Of a stretch of 10,388 bases of DNA, positions 1-6,584 are shown piece after piece. The notes below the pieces were generated by a model. The model was not told where the DNA came from. It saw only the letters and a list, made by a program, of their open reading frames with translations, and made no database searches. Source of the stretch: an uncultured Chlorobiaceae bacterium (GTDB lineage Bacteria; Bacteroidota; Chlorobiia; Chlorobiales; Chlorobiaceae); NCBI GenBank assembly GCA_903917955.1, contig CAIXCO010000091.1:1-10388 (forward strand), in the 5' to 3' direction. The first letter of the stretch is position 1, and every line of letters starts with the position of its first letter. Position numbers and translations under genes: made by a program.

Positions 1-933
1 ACCATTGACGCTGCGTCGTTCATCAGTACCGGATTTACCAACCCCTATTTCATCTCGGCACGAGACGGAAGCGGAGTTGCCGATATGCTTGACGAAATTC
101 TTGAGTCGCTGCCTGAAACGGAGAGAGAGCACAGCAACAAACCGTGTGCTACCCAACTTGCCGTGGTCGGAAGACCGAATGTGGGGAAATCAAGTTTTGT
201 CAATGCCCTGCTTGGTTCAAACCGCTTGATTGTGTCGAACATCCCAGGCACCACACGCGATGCCATCGACAGCCACTTTACCCGCAAACAGGAAGATTTT
301 GTTTTGATTGATACCGCAGGGCTGAGAAAACGGACAAAAATTGATGCGGGCATTGAGTACTACAGCTCGCTGAGAACCGAAAAGGCGATTGAGCGCTGCG
401 ATGTTGCCCTTGTGATGCTCGATGCCGCTCCGGGCATTGAAAAGCAGGATATGAGAATCATCAATATGGCCGTTGAGCGCAAAAAAGGGGCGCTACTCTT
501 GATCAATAAATGGGATCTGATCGAGAAGGATTCAAAGACAAGCAAGATTTATGAGGAGGATCTCCGGATGCAGATGGGTAACCTCTCTTATGTGCCGGTG
601 CTCTTTATTTCGGCGCTCACCAAAAAGAACCTCTACCGGGCCATTGATACGGCGCAGGAGATTTGCCGGAACCGTTCCCGTAAAATAAGTACCAGCGTAC
701 TCAACAAATTTCTTGAGGAGGCACTTTCACAGACGCATGTTTCCACAAAAACGGGCAAAGAGTTGAAAATCAAGTACATGACGCAGATCAATGCCGCCTG
801 GCCGGTCTTTGCCTTTTTCTGTAATGATCCTCTCCTTGTGCAGCCAAATTTCAGAAAATTTCTTGAAAACAAGCTGCGCGAAAAGTTCAGCCTGGAGGGA
901 GTCGCCATTTCAATGCGATTCATGCAAAAATAG
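1..933 (+). CDS. der: Ribosome-assembly GTPase Der (EngA), 3' part; 5' end outside window
   Basis: Der is a double-GTPase protein needed for maturation of the 50S ribosomal subunit in the cytoplasm. The reading frame is open from base 1, so the gene starts upstream; the ATG at 85 is internal. The 310 visible residues begin at the end of the first G domain, where a G5-like ISA motif follows PYF. They then contain a full second G domain: P-loop GRPNVGKS (57-64), G2 GTTRD (83-87), G3 DTAG (104-107), G4 NKWD (169-172) and G5 SALT (204-207). The last ~85 residues match the KH-like RNA-binding domain unique to Der (KIKYMTQINAAWPVFAFF, then NDP). The family is usually about 440 residues, so about 130 are missing. 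The stop is TAG at 931-933. mrp follows after 59 bases on the same strand, with no clear terminator between. The G-KH arrangement makes the identification firm. Confidence 0.96.
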   Translation, partial: TIDAASFISTGFTNPYFISARDGSGVADMLDEILESLPETEREHSNKPCATQLAVVGRPNVGKSSFVNALLGSNRLIVSNIPGTTRDAIDSHFTRKQEDFVLIDTAGLRKRTKIDAGIEYYSSLRTEKAIERCDVALVMLDAAPGIEKQDMRIINMAVERKKGALLLINKWDLIEKDSKTSKIYEEDLRMQMGNLSYVPVLFISALTKKNLYRAIDTAQEICRNRSRKISTSVLNKFLEEALSQTHVSTKTGKELKIKYMTQINAAWPVFAFFCNDPLLVQPNFRKFLENKLREKFSLEGVAISMRFMQK

Positions 934-992
934 GCGCATAGCCACCAATCAACCATAACTGTTTTTTTTGCAACATAAAACGAGAACACTCC

Positions 993-1886
993 ATGACTAC
1001 ACTCCATGATGAATCGACACCTTCATCCTGCAGCCATAAAGAAGGCAATGGTCACTCCGCACACGCCTCCTGCGGTCATCATAATTGCAACAATGACCGT
1101 CCGCTGAAAGAGGTCAAACACATTATTGCGGTAGCATCAGGAAAGGGCGGAGTCGGGAAATCGACCTTTGCGGTCAACCTTGCCATCACCCTTGCCCAAA
1201 CGGGTGCAAAGGTGGGGCTGATTGATGCCGATCTTTATGGCCCGAGCATTCCGACCATGTTCGGACTTGTCGATGCAAAACCGGAAGTTGAGGGGAAAAA
1301 TCTTGTCCCGCTCGAAAAATGGGGAGTCAAACTGATGTCTATCGGCTTTTTGATTGAGAGCGATACAGCGGTTATTTGGCGTGGGCCGATGGTTTCGAGC
1401 GCGGTCAAGCAGTTTATCAATGAGGTGGAGTGGAAAGAACTCGATTACCTGATTTTTGATCTTCCTCCCGGTACGGGCGATGTCCAGATTACCATTGCCC
1501 AGACCATCCCTTTGACGGGTGCCATTATTGTGACAACGCCACAGGATGTGGCCATTGCCGATGTGTCGAAAGCGGTGAGCATGTTCCGCAAGGTCAATGT
1601 CCCCATTCTTGGCCTTGTCGAAAACATGAGCTATTACGAGCTGCCGGACGGCACAAAAGACTATATCTTCGGGAACCATGGAGGGGAGATTTTTGCCCGT
1701 ACCCAAGGGCTCGCCTTTCTCGGTTCCATCCCTATCGACCGGGCGGTGCGCGAAGGCGGTGACAGCGGCACACCATGCCTGCTCAGCCATCCCGATTCGG
1801 CAACGTCGAAAGCGATCAATCAGGCTGGACTGGAGGTTGTCCGCAGGATTTCCATCATGGAAGCAGAATGCGACGCCAAACAATGA
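993..1886 (+). CDS. mrp: Mrp/ApbC (Nbp35-class) Fe-S carrier P-loop ATPase
   Basis: Proteins of this family bind ATP and a transferable 4Fe-4S cluster and hand it to apo-enzymes in the cytosol. The 297-residue product has the deviant Walker A SGKGGVGKST (49-58), the switch I region LIDADLYGPS (76-85) and the Walker B/switch II stretch DYLIFDLPPGTGD (151-163). The N-terminal MIP18/DUF59 domain found in many bacterial Mrp proteins is absent. In its place is a ~35-residue tail rich in His and Cys, with Cys at 13, 27 and 32. The C-terminal CxxC that normally bridges the cluster between subunits, expected just after ENMS (210-213), is missing; the segment there reads YYELPDGTKDYIFG. The only other cysteines are 262 and 293. 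The start is the ATG at 993, with only a weak purine stretch (GAG) before it. An Nfu scaffold gene follows 106 bases downstream, which supports an Fe-S role. The family call is firm; the cluster ligands are open. Confidence 0.94.
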   Translation: MTTLHDESTPSSCSHKEGNGHSAHASCGHHNCNNDRPLKEVKHIIAVASGKGGVGKSTFAVNLAITLAQTGAKVGLIDADLYGPSIPTMFGLVDAKPEVEGKNLVPLEKWGVKLMSIGFLIESDTAVIWRGPMVSSAVKQFINEVEWKELDYLIFDLPPGTGDVQITIAQTIPLTGAIIVTTPQDVAIADVSKAVSMFRKVNVPILGLVENMSYYELPDGTKDYIFGNHGGEIFARTQGLAFLGSIPIDRAVREGGDSGTPCLLSHPDSATSKAINQAGLEVVRRISIMEAECDAKQ

Positions 1887-1907
1887 TGAATTTCATATTG
1901 TTTTTTT
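1878..1907 (+). terminator. Weak AT-rich hairpin plus T-run at the end of mrp
   Basis: AAACAAT (1878-1884) pairs with ATTGTTT (1897-1903). After a one-base bulge (G1885), ATGA (1886-1889) pairs with TCAT (1893-1896) around a three-base loop. The T-run extends from 1901 to 1907. The stem includes the mrp stop codon. It is A/T-rich, so termination may be leaky. A promoter-like sequence for nfu starts 12 bases downstream, which fits a terminator-then-promoter order. This is a reading of base pairing by eye, with no energy calculated. Confidence 0.35.
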
Positions 1908-1918
1908 CCGCAAGAGGT

Positions 1919-1948
1919 TTGATATTGTCTGTTCTGTTCTGATATACA
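1919..1948 (+). promoter_or_regulatory. Possible sigma-70-type promoter for nfu
   Basis: TTGATA (1919-1924, five of six matches to the -35 consensus) and TATACA (1943-1948, four of six to the -10) are separated by 18 bases. The -10 box lies 44 bases before the nfu ATG and just after the hairpin at the end of mrp. The region is AT-rich, so chance matches are likely. It would give nfu its own transcription start. Confidence 0.35.
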
Positions 1949-1992
1949 AAAAAGAGTACCGTTATTTTCAATCATTGTAAACCAAGCATACC

Positions 1993-2253
1993 ATGAGTTC
2001 CAGCAAGGATTATCTGCCAAAAAGCGATGCACTCTACGACCAGGTTATTGCCGCACTTGAAACTGTCCGCCCTTACCTGCAGGTTGATGGTGGCGATTGT
2101 CAGATTGTCGGTATTACCAAAGAGATGACCGTTGATGTAAAACTGCTTGGCGCATGTGGTTCATGCCCTATGAGCACCCTGACCCTGCGTGCAGGCGTTG
2201 AGCAGGCAATCAAAAAAGCAGTGCCGGAAATTGTACGCGTCGAATCAGTCTAA
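1993..2253 (+). CDS. nfu: Nfu-type (NifU C-terminal domain) Fe-S scaffold protein
   Basis: This is a stand-alone Nfu domain that assembles or carries an Fe-S cluster and passes it to client proteins in the cytosol. The 86-residue product is nearly all domain: a helix (DQVIAALETVRPYLQ), the signature VDGGD (31-35), a beta strand (TVDVKLLG), and the cluster-binding CGSC (Cys55, Cys58) followed by PMSTLTLRAGVEQAI. An additional Cys36 directly follows VDGGD. There are no NifU N-terminal or IscA-like domains, so this is the short Nfu form. The ATG at 1993 gives a natural N-terminus; no Shine-Dalgarno is obvious in front of it. It lies downstream of mrp on the same strand and ends 4 bases from the converging ftsK. 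Mrp and Nfu side by side suggest a scaffold-carrier pair, but that functional link is inference. Confidence 0.93.
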   Translation: MSSSKDYLPKSDALYDQVIAALETVRPYLQVDGGDCQIVGITKEMTVDVKLLGACGSCPMSTLTLRAGVEQAIKKAVPEIVRVESV

Positions 2254-2257
2254 AGGC

Positions 2258-4723
2258 TCAGGCGTCCAGATTTCGCAATAACAGTTCAAGGGAGTCGTCA
2301 TTGTTGATGAGGACTTCCCTTGCTTTGCTCCCGTCGGCCTCACTCACAATTCCGCTATATTCGAGCTGATCCATCACCCGCCCTGCGCGGCTGAATCCGA
2401 GCCGGAGACGCCTCTGCAGCAGCGAAACACTCGCCTGCTGATGCGTTACAACAAGCCGTGCCGCCTCTTCAAACATGCTGTCTTTGCCATCTTTTTCCTG
2501 ATATCCCGACGACGACATTCCGTTACCCTTTTGCACATCAGGAGCGGGAAGCACATACATGTTCTTCAGGGCATGCTGCGAGCCGATGAAGGAGGTAATC
2601 TGCTCAACCTCACCCGAGGAGACATAAGGCCCCTGGATACGCATTGATTTCGGCTGGTTTGAGGGCTGGTAGAGCATATCGCCGTTGCCAAGCAGTTGCT
2701 CGGCCCCGGAGCCATCAAGAATGGTGCGTGAATCGACCCTGCTGGCCACCTGAAAGGCAATCCGGGCCGGAAAGTTAGCCTTGATGATGCCGGTAATGAC
2801 ATCAACGGAGGGGCGCTGGGTTGCCACAATGAGGTGAATACCCACCGCGCGGGCGAGCTGGGCAATTCGGATGATCGGCTCTTCGACCTCCCGCCCTGCA
2901 GTAATCATAAGATCGGCAAGTTCATCAATAACAACGACAATGTAGGGCAATGCCTCTTCGGGAAAACGGCGGTTGTGGTCGCCGATATTGCGGACAGCCG
3001 CTTTTTCAAGGGTTTCATACCGAACCTCCATCTCTTTGACCACGCACTTGAGCGCGTAGACCGCTTTCTGGGGATCGGTGATAATCTGCTCGTCGATACC
3101 GGGAAAACGCATGAGAAAGTGGTTTTTCAGATGATTGTACTGAAAAAGCTCAACCCGTTTTGGATCAATCAGCACAAACTTGACCTTGTCGGGGCTGCAT
3201 GCATAGAGAAGACTGGAGATAATGACATTGATGCAGACCGACTTGCCTGCCCCGGTAGCACCGGCAATCAGGAGATGCGGCATGATGGCCAGATCGGCAA
3301 TATAGACCTCATTGGTGATGGTTTTGCCAAGCACAATAGGCAGCATCATGGTGCTGTTCTTGAATTTTTCGACCTGCAAGACTGAGCGGAGCCAGACCGT
3401 TTTTGCGGTGCCATTGGGAATCTCCACACCAACCGCATTCTTGCCGGGAATAGGGGCGATGATGCGAATTCCTCGGGCCGAGAGCGCCATGGCAAGATCA
3501 TTTTCAAGAGATTTGACCCGGCTGACCTTGACGTCCGGCTCAAGCTCCAGCTCAAAAAGGGTGACGCGGGGACCTACGGTGGTTGCAATCCTCTTGACAT
3601 CTATCTTGTAGATCTTGAGTTTTTCAAGCAGTTTCTGCTTGCTTTCGGCCAGATGCTGCTCGTCAATCTCGTCATTGTCGTCCGGCACCTTCTCCAGAAG
3701 ATCAATTGAGGGAAAGCGATAGGGCTCACGATCTTTGGTCTGCACTTTCAATCGGCGCTCATCAAGGTCAGCCTCTTTTTCATGGACCGCCTTATGAATA
3801 ATCATCTCCGGCTCTCCGGTCACCTTTGGCTGCTGCTGCACCAATGGAGGCGGCTCAATGGCTGTGGGCTCTGGCAAAAAAAGCTCCGGCTCATACAGCT
3901 CATTCTGTATCGGAGCAACTGGTGAAACCGTTGAAACCACCGACTCCTGTTCTTTTCGTTTCTGATCCTCTTTTTTCAACTCCTCTTTTTTCAGAGTCTC
4001 ATGTTTCAGCGCCTGCTTTCTTTGCTCCTCCCTTTTCTCTTCTCTTTTTTTCTTTTTCTGCCTCTTCTGCTCAGCCCTATTTTTATGGTTCTCATCAAGC
4101 TGTGCCTTGAAGACGATCCACCTCTTGCGGCTCCATATAATCAGGGGTTGCGCTTCAACCATGAGGGCATCAAGGAGCCCTTTTCCCATATAGATGGTCA
4201 AAACAAGGGCAAGAACCGAGAGAAGCACCCATGCACCCGCTTCACCAATGACCTTCAGTTTCTCTGCAAGCATATTTCCAATCGCTCCTGACAAAACACT
4301 ACTGATGGGGGTAGAGGTAAGGCCGAACATGGCAGAGATGACAACCGAAAACGTCGAGCTGTACAGAAAATAGAGCAGTGCGGGTTTGAGACTTTTTGCA
4401 CGGTACATCGACCAGCCCCAGAAAAAGAGCGCCGTCAGTGGAAAAATGACCGGATAGCCATACGTACCAATAAAAAAAGAGGAGAGTTTGACTCCTAAGG
4501 GCCCGAAAGGGTTATGGATAGCCTCAGCCGCATTCAGGGCCTCTTTGCTGAAAACTTCAACCCAGCCAACACTTGATAGAGTCGCATCATCTTCGTGATG
4601 AAAACTCAGGAGAAAGCAGATCAGCAAAAAGGAGATGAGCATGAGAACAATGCCCATCAGTTCCCTCCGGAGCGTATCGCGGTTATGACTTTTTACCCTG
4701 GCACCTTTATGCTCTTTTTTCAT
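2258..4723 (-). CDS. ftsK: DNA translocase FtsK/SpoIIIE
   Basis: FtsK is a membrane-anchored, ATP-driven hexameric DNA pump at the division septum that clears and aligns the chromosome terminus. Numbered from the ATG at 4723 (821 residues), four hydrophobic membrane segments lie near 24-42, 82-105, 114-135 and 163-181. A Lys/Arg/Glu-rich linker (about 214-260) and a Pro/Glu-rich stretch follow. The motor spans roughly 364-730, with Walker A GATGAGKS (488-495), Walker B VVVIDELAD (Asp600, Glu601) and ATQRPSVDVITG (634-645). The C-terminal winged-helix gamma domain (about 749-809; SVSLLQRRLRLGFSRAGRVM) reads orienting DNA motifs. The size is close to SpoIIIE rather than long-linker E. coli FtsK. 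A GTG at 4741 would add six residues; I prefer the ATG because AGGTG lies just before it. The gene is 39 bases downstream of gcvT, so the two are probably co-transcribed. Confidence 0.96.
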   Translation of the reverse strand: MKKEHKGARVKSHNRDTLRRELMGIVLMLISFLLICFLLSFHHEDDATLSSVGWVEVFSKEALNAAEAIHNPFGPLGVKLSSFFIGTYGYPVIFPLTALFFWGWSMYRAKSLKPALLYFLYSSTFSVVISAMFGLTSTPISSVLSGAIGNMLAEKLKVIGEAGAWVLLSVLALVLTIYMGKGLLDALMVEAQPLIIWSRKRWIVFKAQLDENHKNRAEQKRQKKKKREEKREEQRKQALKHETLKKEELKKEDQKRKEQESVVSTVSPVAPIQNELYEPELFLPEPTAIEPPPLVQQQPKVTGEPEMIIHKAVHEKEADLDERRLKVQTKDREPYRFPSIDLLEKVPDDNDEIDEQHLAESKQKLLEKLKIYKIDVKRIATTVGPRVTLFELELEPDVKVSRVKSLENDLAMALSARGIRIIAPIPGKNAVGVEIPNGTAKTVWLRSVLQVEKFKNSTMMLPIVLGKTITNEVYIADLAIMPHLLIAGATGAGKSVCINVIISSLLYACSPDKVKFVLIDPKRVELFQYNHLKNHFLMRFPGIDEQIITDPQKAVYALKCVVKEMEVRYETLEKAAVRNIGDHNRRFPEEALPYIVVVIDELADLMITAGREVEEPIIRIAQLARAVGIHLIVATQRPSVDVITGIIKANFPARIAFQVASRVDSRTILDGSGAEQLLGNGDMLYQPSNQPKSMRIQGPYVSSGEVEQITSFIGSQHALKNMYVLPAPDVQKGNGMSSSGYQEKDGKDSMFEEAARLVVTHQQASVSLLQRRLRLGFSRAGRVMDQLEYSGIVSEADGSKAREVLINNDDSLELLLRNLDA
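3938..4099 (-). repeat. Low-complexity Lys/Arg/Glu-rich linker of FtsK
   Basis: On the coding strand this stretch is an almost pure purine tract of AAG/AAA/GAG/GAA-type codons. In the densest part, 32 of 47 residues are Lys, Arg or Glu. It joins the membrane domain to the motor and may form a highly charged helix or a flexible tether. Such tracts often change length between strains. It lies inside ftsK and is not a separate gene. Confidence 0.6.
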
Positions 4724-4726
4724 TTT

Positions 4727-4731
4727 CACCT
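4727..4731 (-). promoter_or_regulatory. Shine-Dalgarno deciding the ftsK start
   Basis: AGGTG on the minus strand, followed by AAA and then the ATG at 4723-4721. The alternative GTG at 4741 has only a weak AGAA before it, so the downstream ATG is preferred. Confidence 0.5.
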
Positions 4732-4762
4732 GTACACTCACTTCTGTAATACGTTATTGCAT

Positions 4763-5860
4763 TCAGCCCAAAGAGGTTTTCACAAACGGCAAGCGCCTGA
4801 TCACACCTGGGTGGAGATTCCCGCGAACTTCAACCAGAATGGGGGTGCCCACCTTGATCTGTTCGCGCAATACATTGCAGGTACCAACCGGCTCCTGAAG
4901 CGTTGGCGAAAGAGTGCCGCTGCAAACCCAGCCAATCTCCTCACGCTCACGGTTGTACACCTTGAAATGCTGGCGCGGAAGCACTCGGCCATCAAGCGAG
5001 AATCCAGCGACTCCCCTCTTCAACTCAAGTGCAACCTGCTGGCAAGCCGTACGGCCGATAAAATCACCTTTCTCCATTTTGACCACCCATTTCAGCCGCG
5101 CTTCAAGCGGATTGGTCTGCTGATCAATCTCATGGCCGTAGAGGGAGTAGCCCATTTCAAGGCGGAGCGTATCGCGTGCGCCGAGACCAATGGGCTGAAT
5201 ACCGCTCTCCTGGCCCGCCTCAAACAATGCTTCCCACAAGGGGCGAGCAAGCTCATTGGGCAGGCAAATCTCCACTCCCTTTTCGCCGGTATAGCCGGTT
5301 CGGGCAATCATCACCTCTGAGCCCTGAAAGAGAACTTTACAGAAGTGAAAAGAGCCAAGCGCCTCAGCATCAAGGGCGGGGAAAACTTTCGCAAGAATAT
5401 TCAGGGCAAGAGGGCCCTGCAAAGCTATCAAAGAGAGCTGGTCGGTATGATCTTCAAGCACAACCCCTTCAAAGGCTTCAATGTGCTGCTGCAACCACTC
5501 AAAATCTTTTAGGACGTTGCTCGCGTTAACGATAAGAAAAAAGGTTTCACTGTCGATGCGGTAGATAATCAGATCATCAACAATACCGCCGTGGGGATAG
5601 AGCATGAGGTTGTACTGCGCCTGACCGTCAGCAGCATGATCAAGGTCATTGGTTGTCATGAACTGGAGAAACTCCTTTGCCCTTGCACCCCTGACATAAA
5701 AATTACCCATGTGCGACACATCAAAGAGCCCTGCCGCGTTGCGTACCGCATTGTGCTCAGCGATAATTCCCCTGTACTGAACCGGCATAAGATAGCCACC
5801 GAAATCGATAATTTTGGCTCCAGCCTCTTCATGCCAGGAGTACAACGCTGTTTTTTTCAT
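4763..5860 (-). CDS. gcvT: Aminomethyltransferase, glycine cleavage system T protein
   Basis: The T protein takes the aminomethyl group from lipoylated H protein and transfers it to tetrahydrofolate, giving methylene-THF and ammonia in the cytosol. The 365-residue product has family-normal length and covers the whole fold. Visible are the N-terminal KIIDFGGYLMPVQY (16-29), GLFDVSHMG (44-52), GGIVDDLIIYR (91-101) with the acidic pair near the folate site, LIALQGP (144-150), RTGYTGEKGVE (187-197), and the strongly conserved GLGARDTLRLEMGYSLYGHE (225-244). A C-terminal barrel domain contains SGTLSPTL (314-321). The start ATG at 5858-5860 is preceded by AGGG five bases upstream. No gcvH or gcvP lies in the window; the neighbour downstream is ftsK. 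YgfZ and sarcosine-oxidase relatives share the fold, but overall similarity favours a true GcvT. Confidence 0.95.
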   Translation of the reverse strand: MKKTALYSWHEEAGAKIIDFGGYLMPVQYRGIIAEHNAVRNAAGLFDVSHMGNFYVRGARAKEFLQFMTTNDLDHAADGQAQYNLMLYPHGGIVDDLIIYRIDSETFFLIVNASNVLKDFEWLQQHIEAFEGVVLEDHTDQLSLIALQGPLALNILAKVFPALDAEALGSFHFCKVLFQGSEVMIARTGYTGEKGVEICLPNELARPLWEALFEAGQESGIQPIGLGARDTLRLEMGYSLYGHEIDQQTNPLEARLKWVVKMEKGDFIGRTACQQVALELKRGVAGFSLDGRVLPRQHFKVYNREREEIGWVCSGTLSPTLQEPVGTCNVLREQIKVGTPILVEVRGNLHPGVIRRLPFVKTSLG

Positions 5861-5865
5861 AACGA

Positions 5866-5869
5866 CCCT
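5866..5869 (-). promoter_or_regulatory. Shine-Dalgarno of gcvT
   Basis: AGGG on the minus strand, five bases (TCGTT) before the ATG at 5860-5858. It supports the chosen gcvT start. Confidence 0.5.
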
Positions 5870-5963
5870 ACGACTAAAGTTATTGAGTGGAGGTACAACT
5901 GAGTGTAAAAAAACATTTAAACAGGAAAATCAAAGCTTTTTTTCAGGAAGAAGAAGATTTTGC

Positions 5964-5992
5964 CATAGAAACAGTGCCCATTCTGTACTATG
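5964..5992 (-). terminator. Weak hairpin directly after the toxin stop codon
   Basis: CATAG and CTATG pair at the base (5 bp). After a small asymmetric internal loop, ACAG pairs with CTGT (4 bp) around a loop of about 8 bases. It begins 3 bases beyond the toxin stop in the direction of transcription. No strong U-run follows on the minus strand, so it may be a processing or 3'-end stabilising hairpin rather than a true terminator. It separates the toxin-antitoxin unit from gcvT. Confidence 0.25.
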
Positions 5993-5995
5993 CTT

Positions 5996-6286
5996 TTATC
6001 TCCCAAGCCAATAAGAAGGATGACGCTTAAGATGCATAACTGCAATCACAAGCACTTCATCTGAAAGAATCTTGTACAAAAGGGCAAATGGAAACTGACG
6101 AACGAGACTTCGACGAACAGCATACCTTATTTCAGGATAAGCTTCTGGGGTTTTTTCTATACGAGCGACCGCCTCATCTATCCGACCAATGAAATCTCGA
6201 CCAAGACCTTCGGCCTTATTTTGATAATAAAACATAGCTTCAAACATCTCATCTTCAGCCGGCTTCAAAAATCGTACTTTTTTCAT
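5996..6286 (-). CDS. RelE/ParE-superfamily toxin of a type II toxin-antitoxin pair
   Basis: Members of this superfamily either cleave mRNA on the ribosome (RelE-like) or block gyrase (ParE-like); the sequence alone does not decide which. The 96-residue basic protein fits the family in size. It has an N-terminal strand (KKVRFLKPAEDEM), two helices (FYYQNKAEGLGRDFIGRIDEAVARI) and the typical KTPEAYPEI turn. A beta hairpin RRSLVRQFPFALLYKI (58-73) precedes the final strand VLVIAVMHLKRHPSYW (78-93), whose H-x-x-R-x-P-x-x-W ending is a common signature. Its ATG overlaps the antitoxin stop as ATGA (6283-6286). No Shine-Dalgarno of its own is clear, so translation is probably coupled. A hairpin lies just after the stop. 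The reading frame appears intact and the toxin is likely functional, but that is inference. Confidence 0.9.
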   Translation of the reverse strand: MKKVRFLKPAEDEMFEAMFYYQNKAEGLGRDFIGRIDEAVARIEKTPEAYPEIRYAVRRSLVRQFPFALLYKILSDEVLVIAVMHLKRHPSYWLGR

Positions 6287-6510
6287 CCGAGTAGTTCTCG
6301 AGCATCATGAAGAACCTCGGCAGCAGCTCTTGCTGAAACCTCCCCATTCAGGTAAGCCTGGTACCTCCTTTCTGCCTCTTCAATCCACAAAGCTTCATTT
6401 TCCTGACCAGCCAAATCACCAAGGCTCGCAAGAAGATACTCTGCAAGTTCTGCACGAGCCTGTAGGGGCAGAGCCATAACCTCTCGTTTGATCTCTAACA
6501 AATTATTCAT
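6283..6510 (-). CDS. Addiction-module antitoxin, PF09720 type
   Basis: This is the predicted partner that neutralises the downstream toxin by direct binding. The 75-residue acidic protein matches the short PF09720/TIGR02574 pattern. A helix reads LPLQARAELAEYLLASL (14-30), followed by an acidic linker (GDLAGQENEALW), the hallmark WIEEAERRYQAYLNGEV (42-58), and a C-terminal helix ending in ELLG. The start ATG at 6508-6510 has GGGAG eight bases upstream, a good ribosome binding site. The order antitoxin first, toxin second, with a 4-base overlap, is the normal layout and favours excess antitoxin. I see no separate DNA-binding domain such as a ribbon-helix-helix or HTH, so autoregulation cannot be read from the protein. 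Confidence 0.88.
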   Translation of the reverse strand: MNNLLEIKREVMALPLQARAELAEYLLASLGDLAGQENEALWIEEAERRYQAYLNGEVSARAAAEVLHDARELLG

Positions 6511-6518
6511 TTCATAGT

Positions 6519-6523
6519 CTCCC
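6519..6523 (-). promoter_or_regulatory. Shine-Dalgarno of the antitoxin
   Basis: GGGAG on the minus strand, eight bases before the antitoxin ATG. It is stronger than anything in front of the toxin start, consistent with higher antitoxin translation. Confidence 0.5.
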
Positions 6524-6584
6524 GTACATTAACGTTTAACCATCCTTGCCTGATGCAATTATCTAAAATAAAAGACCGACACAC

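Noticed and set aside
934..992. T8 run and inverted TGCAAAAA/TTTTTGCA between der and mrp as a terminator
   Set aside because: The 8-bp stem is almost all A/T with a loop of about 34 bases, and the T-run is part of the stem itself. No mrp promoter with both boxes could be found either.
1137..1883. Minus-strand open frame (248 codons) opposite mrp
   Set aside because: mrp has conserved P-loop and switch motifs in the plus frame; the antisense translation has a composition typical of a shadow frame.
4595..5320. Plus-strand open frame (241 codons) opposite the ftsK start and gcvT
   Set aside because: It spans two well-supported minus-strand genes and their junction, and its translation resembles no known fold.
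5861..5995. Possible glycine riboswitch or promoter upstream of gcvT
   Set aside because: The 135-base leader is A/T-rich and lacks the conserved purine-rich core and paired helices of a glycine aptamer. The best box pair found (TTGATT-N18-TTTACA) is too weak. Two CAGGAA hexamers 22 bases apart (5922 and 5944) were noted but are short enough to be chance.
6524..6545. Near-palindrome around AACGTT as operator of the toxin-antitoxin pair
   Set aside because: Only the central six bases are a perfect palindrome; the flanks break symmetry and no promoter boxes at proper spacing were found nearby.
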